Assembly: GCF_030398335.1 (NCBI RefSeq)
Contig: NZ_JAOAOP010000001.1
Location: forward strand, 186,001 to 250,000
Direction of reading: 5' to 3'
Length of the DNA stretch: 64,000 bases
Source: Aquibium sp. A9E412
Lineage (GTDB): Bacteria > Pseudomonadota > Alphaproteobacteria > Rhizobiales > Rhizobiaceae
The notes beneath the pieces are model-generated. The model saw only the letters and a list, made by a program, of their open reading frames with translations. It did not search any database and was not told the origin of the DNA. The position numbers and the translations under genes were made by a program. Every line of letters starts with the position of its first letter. Position 1 is the stretch's first letter. Below, piece after piece: positions 1 to 11,276 of the stretch.

Positions 1-1
1 G

Positions 2-613
2 CACGACCTGTCCGCCCTCACCTTCATGACCGCGGTCGAGCCGAAGGCCGACTGGTTCGTCAGCCGCTCCGGCTACACCGGCGAGGACGGCTTCGAGCTG
101 GCGCTGCCGGCTGCGGCCGCGCGCGAGGTGGCGGCCGCGCTGCTCGCCGACGCGCGCACCATGTGGGTCGGGCTGGCGGCGCGCGACAGCCTGCGGCTGG
201 AGGCCGGGCTGTGCCTGCACGGCCAGGACATCGACGAGACGACCGATCCGGTGGCCGCGCGGCTGATGTGGGCGATTCCCAAGCCGCTGCGCGAGGGCGG
301 CGCCTACACCGGGGCGGCCGCGCTGGCGCGCATCCGCGCCGCCGGACCGGCCGAGCGCCGCGTCGGGCTGAAACCCGAGGGCCGCCAGCCGGTGCGCGCC
401 GGGGCTGCCCTGTTCGACGCCGAGGGCCGGCCGGCCGGCCGCGTCACCTCCGGCGGCTTCGGCCCGACCGTCGGCCACCCGGTGGCCATGGGCTACGTGT
501 CGGCCGCGCTCGCCGAGCCGGGCACGGCACTTTCGGCCGAGGTGCGCGGCAACCGCGTGCCCGTCGCCGTCCACCCGCTTCCCTTCACGCCGCATCGCTA
601 CCACAAAGGATAG
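2..613 (+). CDS. gcvT: Aminomethyltransferase, glycine cleavage T-protein (5' truncated by window)
   Basis: This is the C-terminal 203 residues of the T-protein. The protein transfers the methylene carbon from aminomethyl-lipoyl H-protein to tetrahydrofolate and releases ammonia. The reading frame is already open at base 2, so the N-terminal half lies upstream of the window. The segment RSGYTGEDGFEL near the visible start is the family's conserved folate-domain motif, and the C-terminal barrel follows to the TAG at 611-613. It is followed after 6 bp by gcvH and then gcvP, the usual glycine cleavage operon. A glycine riboswitch, if present, would lie before the window and cannot be assessed. 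Confidence 0.96.
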   Translation, partial: HDLSALTFMTAVEPKADWFVSRSGYTGEDGFELALPAAAAREVAAALLADARTMWVGLAARDSLRLEAGLCLHGQDIDETTDPVAARLMWAIPKPLREGGAYTGAAALARIRAAGPAERRVGLKPEGRQPVRAGAALFDAEGRPAGRVTSGGFGPTVGHPVAMGYVSAALAEPGTALSAEVRGNRVPVAVHPLPFTPHRYHKG

Positions 614-619
614 TCCTCC

Positions 620-988
620 ATGGCGACCACCTACTTCACCGAAGATCACGAATGGATCCGCGTCGAGGACGGCGTGGCGACGGTCGGCATCACCGACTAC
701 GCCCAGGAGCAGCTCGGCGACCTGGTCTTCGTCGAGCTGCCGGAGGCCGGCAAGACGCTCGCCAAGGGCGACACGGCGGTCGTCGTCGAATCGGTCAAGG
801 CCGCTTCCGACGTCTACGCGCCGGCCGACGGCGAGGTCACCGTCGTCAACGAGGCGCTTGCCGGCGACCCGTCGCTGGTCAACTCGTCGCCGGCCGGCGA
901 CGGCTGGCTGTGGAAGATGTCGCTCGCCGACGCCAGCCAGCTCGACGGCCTGATGGACGAGGCCGCCTACAAGGCGCACGTCAGCTAG
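620..988 (+). CDS. gcvH: Glycine cleavage system H protein
   Basis: A 122-residue lipoyl carrier that shuttles the aminomethyl group between the P-, T- and L-proteins. The lipoyl-attachment lysine is Lys60 in the [12 protein letters not shown] context, exactly the family pattern, and the length is normal. The ATG lies 6 bp after the gcvT stop and a TAGTCCTCC stretch precedes it. The gene sits between gcvT and gcvP, so the three are almost certainly co-transcribed. No dihydrolipoamide dehydrogenase (L-protein) gene is present nearby, which is normal because that subunit is shared with the 2-oxoacid dehydrogenases. Confidence 0.98.
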   Translation: MATTYFTEDHEWIRVEDGVATVGITDYAQEQLGDLVFVELPEAGKTLAKGDTAVVVESVKAASDVYAPADGEVTVVNEALAGDPSLVNSSPAGDGWLWKMSLADASQLDGLMDEAAYKAHVS

Positions 989-997
989 GAGCCTGCC

Positions 998-3802
<2,805 letters not shown>

Positions 3803-3929
3803 CCGGCGCGCCGCGCGGGCGCCTGCCGACACGCAACGGGCGGACGACACCCGCGCGGCGCCTGTCGCCGCGCGGGCGCAAAGCGTGGCACACTCGCCGG
3901 TGATTCGCGACGAACGGACCTTTCGCCCG

Positions 3930-5981
3930 ATGGACGACAACAACAACGACCTCTTCTCCGGGATCGACGCGCCGCGCGCGCGGCCGGCCGAACCTTCGTC
4001 GGCACCGCCTGCGCCGCGCCGCAGCGAGCCGCCGCGCCCGGCCGTGCGCGATGCCGAGGGCTACAGCGCGGCCGACATCGAGGTGCTGGAGGGGCTGGAG
4101 CCGGTGCGCCGGCGGCCGGGCATGTATATCGGCGGCACCGACGAGAAGGCGCTGCACCACCTGTTCGCCGAGGTGATCGACAACGCGATGGACGAGGCGG
4201 TGGCCGGCCACGCCAGCTTCATCGAGGTCGAGCTCGACGCCGAGGGCTATCTGTCGGTGACCGACAACGGCCGCGGCATTCCGGTCGACCCGCACCCCAA
4301 GTTCAAGGACAAGTCGGCGCTCGAGGTCATCATGACCACGCTGCACGCCGGCGGCAAGTTCGATTCCAAGGTCTACGAGACCTCCGGCGGCCTGCACGGC
4401 GTCGGCGTGTCGGTGGTCAACGCGCTGTCGGAAAGCCTCGAGGTGGAGGTGGCGCGCGGCCGCAAGCTCTACCGCCAGCGCTTCGCGCGCGGCGCGCCGG
4501 CCGGGCCGCTGGAAAGCCTCGGCGAGGTGCACAACCGGCGCGGCACGCGCGTGCGCTTCCGGCCCGACCCGCAGATCTTCGGCGGCAGGGCCGAGTTCGA
4601 GCCGGCGCGGCTCTACCGCATGACGCGCTCCAAGGCCTATCTGTTCGGCGGCGTCGAGATCCGCTGGGTCTGCGCCGGCGAGCGGATCGCGGCCAAGGAC
4701 GACACGCCGGAAAAGGCGACCTTCCACTTTCCCGGCGGCCTCAAGGACTATCTCGCCGCCTCGCTGGAGGGCGAGTTCCAGGTCACCCGCGAGGTGTTCG
4801 CCGGCAAGAGCGACAAGCGCGGCGGCCACGGCACCGTCGAGTGGGCGATCACCTGGTACGGCGGCGACGGCTTCCTCAACTCCTACTGCAACACGATCCC
4901 CACGCCGGAAGGCGGCACGCACGAGACCGGCCTGCGCACCGCCCTGCTGCGCGGGCTGAAGTCCTATGCCGAGCTGACCGGCAACAAGCGTGGCGCCGTC
5001 CTCACCAGCGAGGACGTGATGGTGTCGGCCGCCGGCATGCTGTCGGTGTTCATCCGCGAGCCGGAGTTCGTCGGCCAGACCAAGGACAAGCTGGCCACCG
5101 CCGAGGCCGCCCGGGTGGTCGACAGCGCCGTGCGTGACCCCTTCGACCACTGGCTCGCCGACAACCCGCAGGAGGCCTCCAAGCTGCTCGACTGGGTGAT
5201 CGCGCGGGCCGACGAGCGGCTGCGTCGGCGCCAGGAGCGCGAGGTCAGCCGCAAGTCGGCGGTGCGCAAGCTGCGCCTGCCGGGCAAGCTGGCCGACTGC
5301 ACGCTGGGCGCCGCGGCCGGGGCGGAGATCTTCATCGTCGAGGGCGATTCGGCCGGCGGCTCGGCCAAGCAGGCGCGCGACCGGGCGACCCAGGCGGTGC
5401 TGCCGCTGCGCGGCAAGATCCTCAACGTGGCGAGCGCCGGGCACGGCAAGCTGGCCGCCAACCAGCTCATCGCCGACCTGGTGCAGGCGCTCGGCTGCGG
5501 CACGCGCGCGAAGTACCGCGAGGACGACCTGCGCTACGAGCGCGTCATCATCATGACGGACGCCGACGTCGACGGCGCGCACATCGCCTCGCTGCTCATC
5601 ACCTTCTTCTACCAGGAGATGCCCGAGCTCATCACCGGCGGCCACCTCTACATGGCGGTGCCGCCGCTCTACCGCCTCAGCCAGGGCGGCAAGACGCTCT
5701 ACGCGCGCGACGAGGCGCACAAGGACGAGCTGCTGCGCACCGAGCTGACCGGCCGCGGCAAGGTCGAGATCGGCCGCTTCAAGGGGCTCGGCGAGATGAT
5801 GCCGCAGCAGCTCAAGGAAACGACGATGGACCCGGCCCGCCGCACGCTGCTGCGCGTCGAGGTGCGCGAGGACAAGGCGGCGACGCGCTCGGCGGTCGAC
5901 GCGCTGATGGGCACCAAGCCCGAGGCGCGCTTCCGCTTCATCCAGGAGCACGCCGCCTTCGTCGACGAGCTCGACATCTAG
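3930..5981 (+). CDS. parE: DNA topoisomerase IV subunit B
   Basis: A 683-residue type IIA topoisomerase ATPase subunit that works with ParC to decatenate daughter chromosomes. The GHKL ATPase domain shows EVIDNAMDEA with catalytic Glu81, then DNGRGIP and GGLHGVGVSVVNALS. The Toprim domain has EGDSAGGSAKQARDR (Glu471) and DADVDGAH (Asp544, 546, 548). ParE is preferred over GyrB because the protein lacks the long Toprim insertion of most GyrB proteins and has a normal ParE length. The start chosen (MDDNNNDLF) gives a disordered Pro/Arg-rich extension of about 40 residues before the ATPase domain. The frame is open further upstream but without family similarity. Confidence 0.95.
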   Translation: MDDNNNDLFSGIDAPRARPAEPSSAPPAPRRSEPPRPAVRDAEGYSAADIEVLEGLEPVRRRPGMYIGGTDEKALHHLFAEVIDNAMDEAVAGHASFIEVELDAEGYLSVTDNGRGIPVDPHPKFKDKSALEVIMTTLHAGGKFDSKVYETSGGLHGVGVSVVNALSESLEVEVARGRKLYRQRFARGAPAGPLESLGEVHNRRGTRVRFRPDPQIFGGRAEFEPARLYRMTRSKAYLFGGVEIRWVCAGERIAAKDDTPEKATFHFPGGLKDYLAASLEGEFQVTREVFAGKSDKRGGHGTVEWAITWYGGDGFLNSYCNTIPTPEGGTHETGLRTALLRGLKSYAELTGNKRGAVLTSEDVMVSAAGMLSVFIREPEFVGQTKDKLATAEAARVVDSAVRDPFDHWLADNPQEASKLLDWVIARADERLRRRQEREVSRKSAVRKLRLPGKLADCTLGAAAGAEIFIVEGDSAGGSAKQARDRATQAVLPLRGKILNVASAGHGKLAANQLIADLVQALGCGTRAKYREDDLRYERVIIMTDADVDGAHIASLLITFFYQEMPELITGGHLYMAVPPLYRLSQGGKTLYARDEAHKDELLRTELTGRGKVEIGRFKGLGEMMPQQLKETTMDPARRTLLRVEVREDKAATRSAVDALMGTKPEARFRFIQEHAAFVDELDI

Positions 5982-5990
5982 CGCCGTTCT

Positions 5991-6079
5991 GCGTTTCACG
6001 GAATCGCAGATCGGCTCTAATTTATTGTTTTGACGCGTTTCGCGGACGGCGAACCGCGTTCCGCGTCGCCCGGACACCC
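5991..6079 (+). repeat. Dispersed intergenic repeat, copy A (between convergent parE and the DUF2336 gene)
   Basis: This is a degenerate copy of an element found at four loci in the window. Shared blocks in order are TTCACGGAATCGCAGATCGG, then a T-rich patch ending in TTTTGACGCGTTT, then GGACGGCGAACCG, and a diverged 3' arm (TCGCCCGGACACC instead of the usual CGCCTGGAAACGCT). The inner and outer arms of the better copies can pair into a long stem-loop. It lies directly after the parE stop codon, in the gap between two convergent genes. I recall very similar GACGCG...GAACCGGT...AAACGCT elements from Rhizobiales genomes, but cannot verify that here. Confidence 0.6.
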
Positions 6080-6221
6080 TGTCAGGCGAGAGGCCGGAAG
6101 GCTGACGCGGGCCATCGCACGTTTCGCTCGCGACGGTCTTGCCGGGCTGCACCGCGCGCGAGATTTGGGGCGGAATCCTTGGTGGCGGGACCCGGCGGCG
6201 CGCCGTCGCCTCGCCTCGCCC

Positions 6222-7367
6222 CTACGCGGCGGCGATCGCCAGCGCCGCGCCGCGCGCATTGTCGCGCAGCGCCTCGAGATGCACCGACTTCAGGAGCGCC
6301 GCGATCTCGGCGCATTCGGGCGCCGGGCCGGCCTGGTCGGGCGCCGCCTCGAGCGTGCGCAGCATCGCCCAGGAGACCTCCTGCACGCCGGCGACACGGC
6401 CGCCATTGGCGACCTCGCGCCAGATCTTGAGGGCGCGGATCAGCGGCGCGTGCGCGCCGTCCGGCAGGCCGGCCGCGCGCATCAGCGCGGCGAGCGGCGT
6501 GTCGCGGCCGCCCGACAGGAGCGCGCGCACGCGGCCCGGCGCCTGGCCGGTCAGCGCCACCAGAACGGCGCCGAAGAAATCCACCTTGCCGTGCGCCACG
6601 GCACGCACGACGAAGCCGACGGTCAAGTCGCCGCGCAGCCGCAGATGCTCGGCCAGCGCCGCCTGCTCGTCGAGCGCGGTGTTGTCGATCAGCGTCAGCG
6701 AGGCGCGCGCGCACGCCTCGCGCGTCAGCCGCTCGGCCCGCGCGCGGCCCATCAGCGCGCGCACCAGCGGCGTCTCGCACAGCGTCTCGCCGACGCGCAC
6801 GAGCAGCGCGTGGCGGCAGTCGGACGGCAGCCCGGGATGGCCGATCAGCGCCTCGCGCAGACCGGCGTCGCCGCCGTGCCGCTCGATCATGCGGCGAAAG
6901 CTCAGCGAGGCGATCTCGGCGCCCGAATTGGCGAGCAGCGCGGCACAGGCCCGCGGGCCGGCGACCTCGGCGATCGCCGCCGACAGCGCCATCGAGACCT
7001 GCGGCCGCATGGCGACCAACCGGTGCACCGCCTCCTCGCCCGTCGCCACGCGGTCGATCAGCTCGCCGTCGCCGAGAAGCGGCGAGCGCGCGAGCACCGG
7101 ACCGGCGACCTCCGGCTGGTCGGCGGCCAGCGCGACGACGACCTGCAGCGGCGCGCGCCGGCTCATCGACAGCGCCTCGGCGAGCGCACCGCGCACCTTC
7201 GGCGAGGCGTCGTCGAGCAGCAGCGTCAGCGCCGCTTCCGCCGCGCAGCGATCCTCGAAGGCGAGCTCATGCTCGACATAGGCGCGGGCGAGCGCCGCGG
7301 CAGCCGCCGCGCGCTCTGACGCCCTGGCGGTTGCGATCCATTTCAGGAAGTGCTGGACGACGATCAC
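6222..7367 (-). CDS. DUF2336 domain protein
   Basis: A 381-residue, mostly alpha-helical protein without membrane segments. HEAT-like helical repeats run through most of the length (for example DDASPKVRGALAEALSMS and VVALAADQPEVAGPVLARSP). This is the hallmark of DUF2336, a family common in alphaproteobacteria with no established function. I chose the GTG at 7367 (M-IVVQHFLKWI) because family members begin with a very similar short segment and GGGGG lies about 7 bases upstream. An ATG six codons further upstream (7385) is possible. It is a single gene, convergent with parE, and its start faces the MaoC gene across a 190-bp divergent promoter region. Confidence 0.8.
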   Translation of the reverse strand: MIVVQHFLKWIATARASERAAAAAALARAYVEHELAFEDRCAAEAALTLLLDDASPKVRGALAEALSMSRRAPLQVVVALAADQPEVAGPVLARSPLLGDGELIDRVATGEEAVHRLVAMRPQVSMALSAAIAEVAGPRACAALLANSGAEIASLSFRRMIERHGGDAGLREALIGHPGLPSDCRHALLVRVGETLCETPLVRALMGRARAERLTREACARASLTLIDNTALDEQAALAEHLRLRGDLTVGFVVRAVAHGKVDFFGAVLVALTGQAPGRVRALLSGGRDTPLAALMRAAGLPDGAHAPLIRALKIWREVANGGRVAGVQEVSWAMLRTLEAAPDQAGPAPECAEIAALLKSVHLEALRDNARGAALAIAAA

Positions 7368-7559
7368 GCAAACCCCCGACGGCATGTCTGACTGAGCACG
7401 GCCCGCCGGGCGCTGCCGGCGGCGGCGATCGCACTCGCGAAACCGCATCCGAGGCTAGCGGCAAATCGTTTACGAACGGTTCACCATGTTTTGCCGGCGC
7501 TTGCCGCCGCCGCCGCCGCGGCCTATCAGAAAAGGACGGCGCACGAGCGGGGGGACGCG
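7368..7559. promoter_or_regulatory. Divergent intergenic region between the DUF2336 and MaoC genes
   Basis: This 190-bp spacer must hold promoters for both flanking transcription units. It contains the inverted arms CGGCAA at about 7460 and TTGCCG at about 7492, enclosing the AT-richer core GTTTACGAACGGTTCACCAT. This could be an operator or promoter core. No match to a specific regulator consensus could be made by eye. Confidence 0.3.
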
Positions 7560-8012
7560 ATGGCTGGGCTTTATCTCGAGGAGTTCGAACCGGGCCAGGT
7601 GATCCGCCATCCGCTGCGCAAGAGCGTGACGGAAAGCGACAACATGCTGTTCTCGGTCATGACGCTCAACCCGCAACCGCTGCACATCGACTTCGCCTTC
7701 GCCGCCGACAGCGAGTGGGGCCGGCCGCTGGTCAACTCGCTGTTCACGCTCGGCCTGATGATCGGCATCTCCGTGCACGACACGACGCTCGGCACGACGA
7801 TCGGCAATCTCGGCATGACGGAGACGGTGTTTCCGCACCCCGTCTTCCACGGCGACACCATCCGCGTGGAGACCGAGGTCCGGTCGGTGCGCGAATCGCG
7901 CTCCAGGCCGGACCGCGGCGTCGTCGAGTTCGAGCACCGCGCCTACAACCAGGACGACGTTCTGGTGGCGCGCTGCGTGCGCCAGGCGATGATGATGAAG
8001 AAGGCGGCCTGA
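7560..8012 (+). CDS. MaoC-like dehydratase (hotdog fold)
   Basis: A 150-residue single hotdog-domain protein of the MaoC family, which includes (R)-specific enoyl-CoA hydratases and mesaconyl-CoA hydratases. The conserved segment NPQPLHIDFAFA followed by the glycine/hydrophobic stretch LVNSLFTLGLMIG corresponds to the family active-site helix, but the usual catalytic Asp before NP is replaced by Leu. The ATG at 7560 follows GGGGGGACGCG; the frame is open upstream without similarity. It is directly followed (3 bp) by a CitE-like CoA-ester lyase, suggesting consecutive steps on a branched or C4/C5 acyl-CoA, but the substrate cannot be assigned. Confidence 0.85.
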   Translation: MAGLYLEEFEPGQVIRHPLRKSVTESDNMLFSVMTLNPQPLHIDFAFAADSEWGRPLVNSLFTLGLMIGISVHDTTLGTTIGNLGMTETVFPHPVFHGDTIRVETEVRSVRESRSRPDRGVVEFEHRAYNQDDVLVARCVRQAMMMKKAA

Positions 8013-8015
8013 GCG

Positions 8016-8891
8016 GTGCGCTCGCTGTTGTTCGTGCCCGGCGATTCGGAGCGCAAGCTCGACAAGGCGCGGCAGGCCGGCGCCGACGTGCTGATCGTCG
8101 ACCTGGAGGATTCGGTCGGCGTGGAGCGCAAGGACGCCGCGCGCGCGCTGGCGGCCGGCTTCCTGGCCGAGCCGCGGGCGGCCGGCACGCCGCGGCTGTT
8201 CGTGCGCGTCAATGCGCTCGACAGCGGGCTTGCCGAGGACGACCTGGCCGCCGTGATGGGCGGCCGGCCCGACGGCATCATGCTGCCCAAGGCCGAGGGC
8301 GGCGACGACGTGGTGCGCCTTGCCGCGATGCTGCGCGTGCACGAGGCGGAGAACGGCACCGCGGACGGCGCGACGGCCATCCTGCCGATCATCACCGAGA
8401 CGCCGGCGGGGGTGCTGGCGGCCGACACCTACAGCCATTGCGGCGCGCGGCTCGCCGGCCTTGCCTGGGGCGCGGAGGACCTGTCGGCGGCGGTCGGCGC
8501 GCGCGCCGCACGCGATGCGGACGGCCGTTTCACCGACCTCTTCCGCCTGGCGCGCACCATGACGCTGCTGGCGGCGACCGGCGCCGGCGTCGCGCCGGTC
8601 GACGGCATCTTCGCCAATTTCCGCGACGAGGCCGGCCTGCGGGCGGAATGCGCGGAGGCCGAGCGCGACGGCTTCACCGCCAAGATGGCGATCCACCCGG
8701 CGCAGGTGCCGGTGATCAACGCCGCCTTCACACCGTCGGACGAGGCCGTCGCCGAGGCCGAGGCGGTCGTCGCGGCGTTCCGCGCGGCGGGCGATCCCGG
8801 CGTGGTGGCGATCGACGGCGCGATGTACGACCGGCCGCATCTCGAGCGCGCGCGGCGACTGCTGGCGCGCGCCCGCGCCGCCGCACGCTGA
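8016..8891 (+). CDS. CoA-ester lyase of the HpcH/HpaI-CitE family
   Basis: A 291-residue TIM-barrel lyase that cleaves or forms C-C bonds in CoA thioesters such as malyl-CoA, citramalyl-CoA or beta-methylmalyl-CoA. The N-terminal VRSLLFVPGDSERKLDKA, the metal-site context LIVDLEDSVG, the arginine segment RVNALDSG and IITETPAGVL are all typical of the CitE/Mcl group. The GTG start at 8016 comes 3 bp after the stop of the MaoC gene, so the two are translationally linked. Which substrate it uses is not decidable from sequence. Its stop lies 10 bp from the convergent flavin reductase gene. Confidence 0.88.
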   Translation: MRSLLFVPGDSERKLDKARQAGADVLIVDLEDSVGVERKDAARALAAGFLAEPRAAGTPRLFVRVNALDSGLAEDDLAAVMGGRPDGIMLPKAEGGDDVVRLAAMLRVHEAENGTADGATAILPIITETPAGVLAADTYSHCGARLAGLAWGAEDLSAAVGARAARDADGRFTDLFRLARTMTLLAATGAGVAPVDGIFANFRDEAGLRAECAEAERDGFTAKMAIHPAQVPVINAAFTPSDEAVAEAEAVVAAFRAAGDPGVVAIDGAMYDRPHLERARRLLARARAAAR

Positions 8892-8901
8892 CGGCGTCCG
8901 C

Positions 8902-9516
8902 TCAGACGTCGCCCTCGCGCCAGCGCGGCCGGCGCATCTGGAACACCTCGGTGACGGCGGAGAAATCCATGTAGCCGAGGCGCGACAGGTTGCCGGCCTT
9001 GACGACGTCGAACAGCCCGTCGGTCATCGCCGCCTCGTCGAGGTGCACGCCGACCACCTGGCCGGTGACGACCACGGCACCGACCGGCCGCCCGTCGAGG
9101 TCCTTCGGCCGGTGGATCTCCGTCACCCGGCATTCGAGCGCGGCATGCGCCTCGGCCACGCGCGGCGCGTCGACCAGCCGCGCCGGGACGGCCGTCAGTC
9201 CGGCATAGCCGAACTCGTTCACCCCGCGCGGGGCGTCGACCGAGGTGGCGTTCATCTTCTCGGCCAGCGCGCGGCCGGCGAGATTGACGACGAAGACGCC
9301 GCTCTCGCGGGCGAAGGTGACGCTGTCCTTCTCGCCCTCGGAGGAGAACCAGACCAGCGGCGGGTTGCCCGACAGCGCGTTGAAGAAGGAGTAGGGCGCG
9401 AGGTTGACCGCGCCGTCGCCGTTGCGGGTCGAGATCCAGCCGATCGGCCGCGGCGCGACGATCGCCTTGAAGGGGTCGTGCGGCAGGCCGTGGCCCTTCG
9501 CAGGCTCGTAGAACAT
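8902..9516 (-). CDS. Flavin reductase family protein (FMN-binding split barrel)
   Basis: A 204-residue protein with the split-barrel FMN-binding fold. The N-terminal AIVAPRPIGWISTRNGDGAVNLAPYSFF is the characteristic flavin-binding region of this family, members of which reduce free flavin with NAD(P)H or serve uncharacterised redox roles. The ATG at 9516 was chosen because homology begins immediately (MFYEPAKGH). It starts 4 bp after the stop of the nitroreductase gene, forming a two-gene operon, so the pair may share a flavin-based reductive function. Substrate unknown. Confidence 0.88.
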   Translation of the reverse strand: MFYEPAKGHGLPHDPFKAIVAPRPIGWISTRNGDGAVNLAPYSFFNALSGNPPLVWFSSEGEKDSVTFARESGVFVVNLAGRALAEKMNATSVDAPRGVNEFGYAGLTAVPARLVDAPRVAEAHAALECRVTEIHRPKDLDGRPVGAVVVTGQVVGVHLDEAAMTDGLFDVVKAGNLSRLGYMDFSAVTEVFQMRRPRWREGDV

Positions 9517-9520
9517 CGTC

Positions 9521-10105
9521 TCAGCCCTCCCACGGTCCGGCATAGTCGCTGACGAGGCTGGCCGGGTCGGGCCGCGGCCGGTCGGGCACGCCGCCGGGGT
9601 GGCTGCCGACATGGACGAAGCCGACGACCCGCTCGTCCGGCGCCAGGCCGAGGATGCGCCGGCCCTCGGCGTCGTCGGAATACCAGTTGGTGACCATGTT
9701 GGTCGCGTAGCCGAGCGCGTTGGCGGCGATCATCAGGTTCAACGCCGCCATGCCGCCGGACACCAGCATCTCCCACTGCGGGATCTTGCGGCTCTCGCGC
9801 GGCACGTTGACGACGCCGATGACGAGCGGCGCGCGGATGAAGCGCGTGCGCTCCTGTTCGAGGCGTGCCTCCGGCAACGGTCCCTCGCGCGATTCGGCCA
9901 GTGCGGCGAGCGCCTCGCCCAGCCGGACGCAGGCCTCGCCGCGGTAAAGCACGAAGCGCCAGGGCTGCAGCCGGCCGTGGTCGGGCACCCGGCTGGCCAC
10001 GCGCAGCATGGTGTCGAGCTCGGCCTCGCTGGGCGCGGGCGGGCGCAGCTCCTGGATCGGCGCGGATTTGCGGGCGAGCATGAAGTCGATGACGGACGCG
10101 GCCAC
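9521..10105 (-). CDS. Nitroreductase family protein
   Basis: A 194-residue FMN-dependent nitroreductase-fold protein. Visible family features are the N-terminal FMLARKSAPI, the RVPDHGRLQPWRF segment that binds FMN phosphate, and the glycine-rich AANALGYATNMVTNWY near the C-terminus. I chose the GTG at 10105 (VAASVIDFMLARKS), with GGAG ten bases upstream, because the open frame before it is Arg/Pro-rich and unlike the family. It is the first gene of an operon with the downstream flavin reductase. Closest in length and motifs to the YdjA-type group, but the substrate is unknown. Confidence 0.87.
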   Translation of the reverse strand: MAASVIDFMLARKSAPIQELRPPAPSEAELDTMLRVASRVPDHGRLQPWRFVLYRGEACVRLGEALAALAESREGPLPEARLEQERTRFIRAPLVIGVVNVPRESRKIPQWEMLVSGGMAALNLMIAANALGYATNMVTNWYSDDAEGRRILGLAPDERVVGFVHVGSHPGGVPDRPRPDPASLVSDYAGPWEG

Positions 10106-10224
10106 GGCAGGCTGTCTCCTGTACGGGATCGGCGGCGTGCCGGCGCGACCCGCCGGATCGCGACGCCCGGCACGCGGGGCGGAAGGCCTTGAAATTGCCA
10201 CCGGCCTGCGCTTCAACGCAAGTC

Positions 10225-11205
10225 ATGGGCTGGATCGACTCTTCCGCGAGGCTTGCCGCTGCGATCGCGCTCGGCGCGACGCTGGGCTTTGCCGGCGCGG
10301 CCGGCGCGCAGGACGGCGGCGACGCGGCCGTCGACCGCGACCTCGAGCAGCTCCGCCTGCCGGGCATCTCGAACTACGCTCCGGCCGGCCGCGAGGGCCC
10401 GCTGTCGCAGGGCGAATTCGGCACCATCACCGTTTCGGCGCAGCTCACCGAGGGCGCGGAGGAGATCTCGCGCGGCCTGGTGTGGCGCGTCTTCAGCCCG
10501 GAAACCGGCGACGACGGCAAGCTGCCGATGATCGCCACCGCGCAGGGCGGCACCAGCGTCTTCCAGCTCGCGCCGGGCACCTATCTGGTGCATGCGGCGT
10601 TCGGCCGCGCCGGCGCCACCAAGAAGATCACCGTCGGGCCGGAGCCGCGCCGCGAGAGCCTGGTGCTCGAGGCCGGCGGGCTGAAGCTCGACGCCGTGCT
10701 GTCGGGCGGCCTGCGCATCCCCTCCGACCGGCTGCGCTTCTCGATCTACGAGGAAAAGCCCGACGCCACCGGCAACCGGCCGCTGATCGTGCCCAACGTG
10801 GCGCCCGACACGGTGGTGCGGCTCAACGCCGGCACCTACCACGTCGTGTCGACCTACGGCTCGGTCAACGCGGTGATCCGCTCCGACATCCGCGTGGAGG
10901 CCGGCAAGCTGACCGAGGCGACGGTCGAGCACCGCGCCGCCAGCCTGACCATGAAGCTGGTGCGCGAGGAAGGCGGCGAGGCGATCGCCGACACCGCCTG
11001 GTCGATCCTCACCGACACCGGCGACATCGTGCGCGAGACCGTCGGCGCCTACGCCTCGATGGTGCTGGCGGAAGGCGACTACACGATCGTGGCGAAGAAC
11101 CGCGAGCGGCTCTACCAGCGCGACTTCACCGTGGTGGCCGGGCGCAACCAGCCGGTCGAGCTGACGCCGGACGACCTCCTGGACGACGCCGGCTTCGACG
11201 GCTGA
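10225..11205 (+). CDS. Secreted protein of unknown function with repeated beta-sandwich-like segments
   Basis: A 326-residue exported protein. Residues 1-29 form a signal peptide (Arg, hydrophobic stretch, AGAAGAQ cleavage region). The mature part is beta-rich and contains at least three related segments of the type LAPGTYLVHAAFG, LNAGTYHVVSTYG and LAEGDYTIVAKN, each preceded by a short charged strand. This resembles carboxypeptidase regulatory-like or CNA-B-like beta modules. No enzyme motif is visible. The ATG at 10225 starts the signal peptide; a TTG 12 codons upstream (10189) is an alternative. Single gene, transcribed away from the nitroreductase operon and convergent with thrS. Confidence 0.75.
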   Translation: MGWIDSSARLAAAIALGATLGFAGAAGAQDGGDAAVDRDLEQLRLPGISNYAPAGREGPLSQGEFGTITVSAQLTEGAEEISRGLVWRVFSPETGDDGKLPMIATAQGGTSVFQLAPGTYLVHAAFGRAGATKKITVGPEPRRESLVLEAGGLKLDAVLSGGLRIPSDRLRFSIYEEKPDATGNRPLIVPNVAPDTVVRLNAGTYHVVSTYGSVNAVIRSDIRVEAGKLTEATVEHRAASLTMKLVREEGGEAIADTAWSILTDTGDIVRETVGAYASMVLAEGDYTIVAKNRERLYQRDFTVVAGRNQPVELTPDDLLDDAGFDG

Positions 11206-11276
11206 GCCTCCGCGCCGGCGCCGCGACCACCGTCTTGCATCGCGGAACGGCCGCCGGTTGCGGCCGGCGCGCGGCG

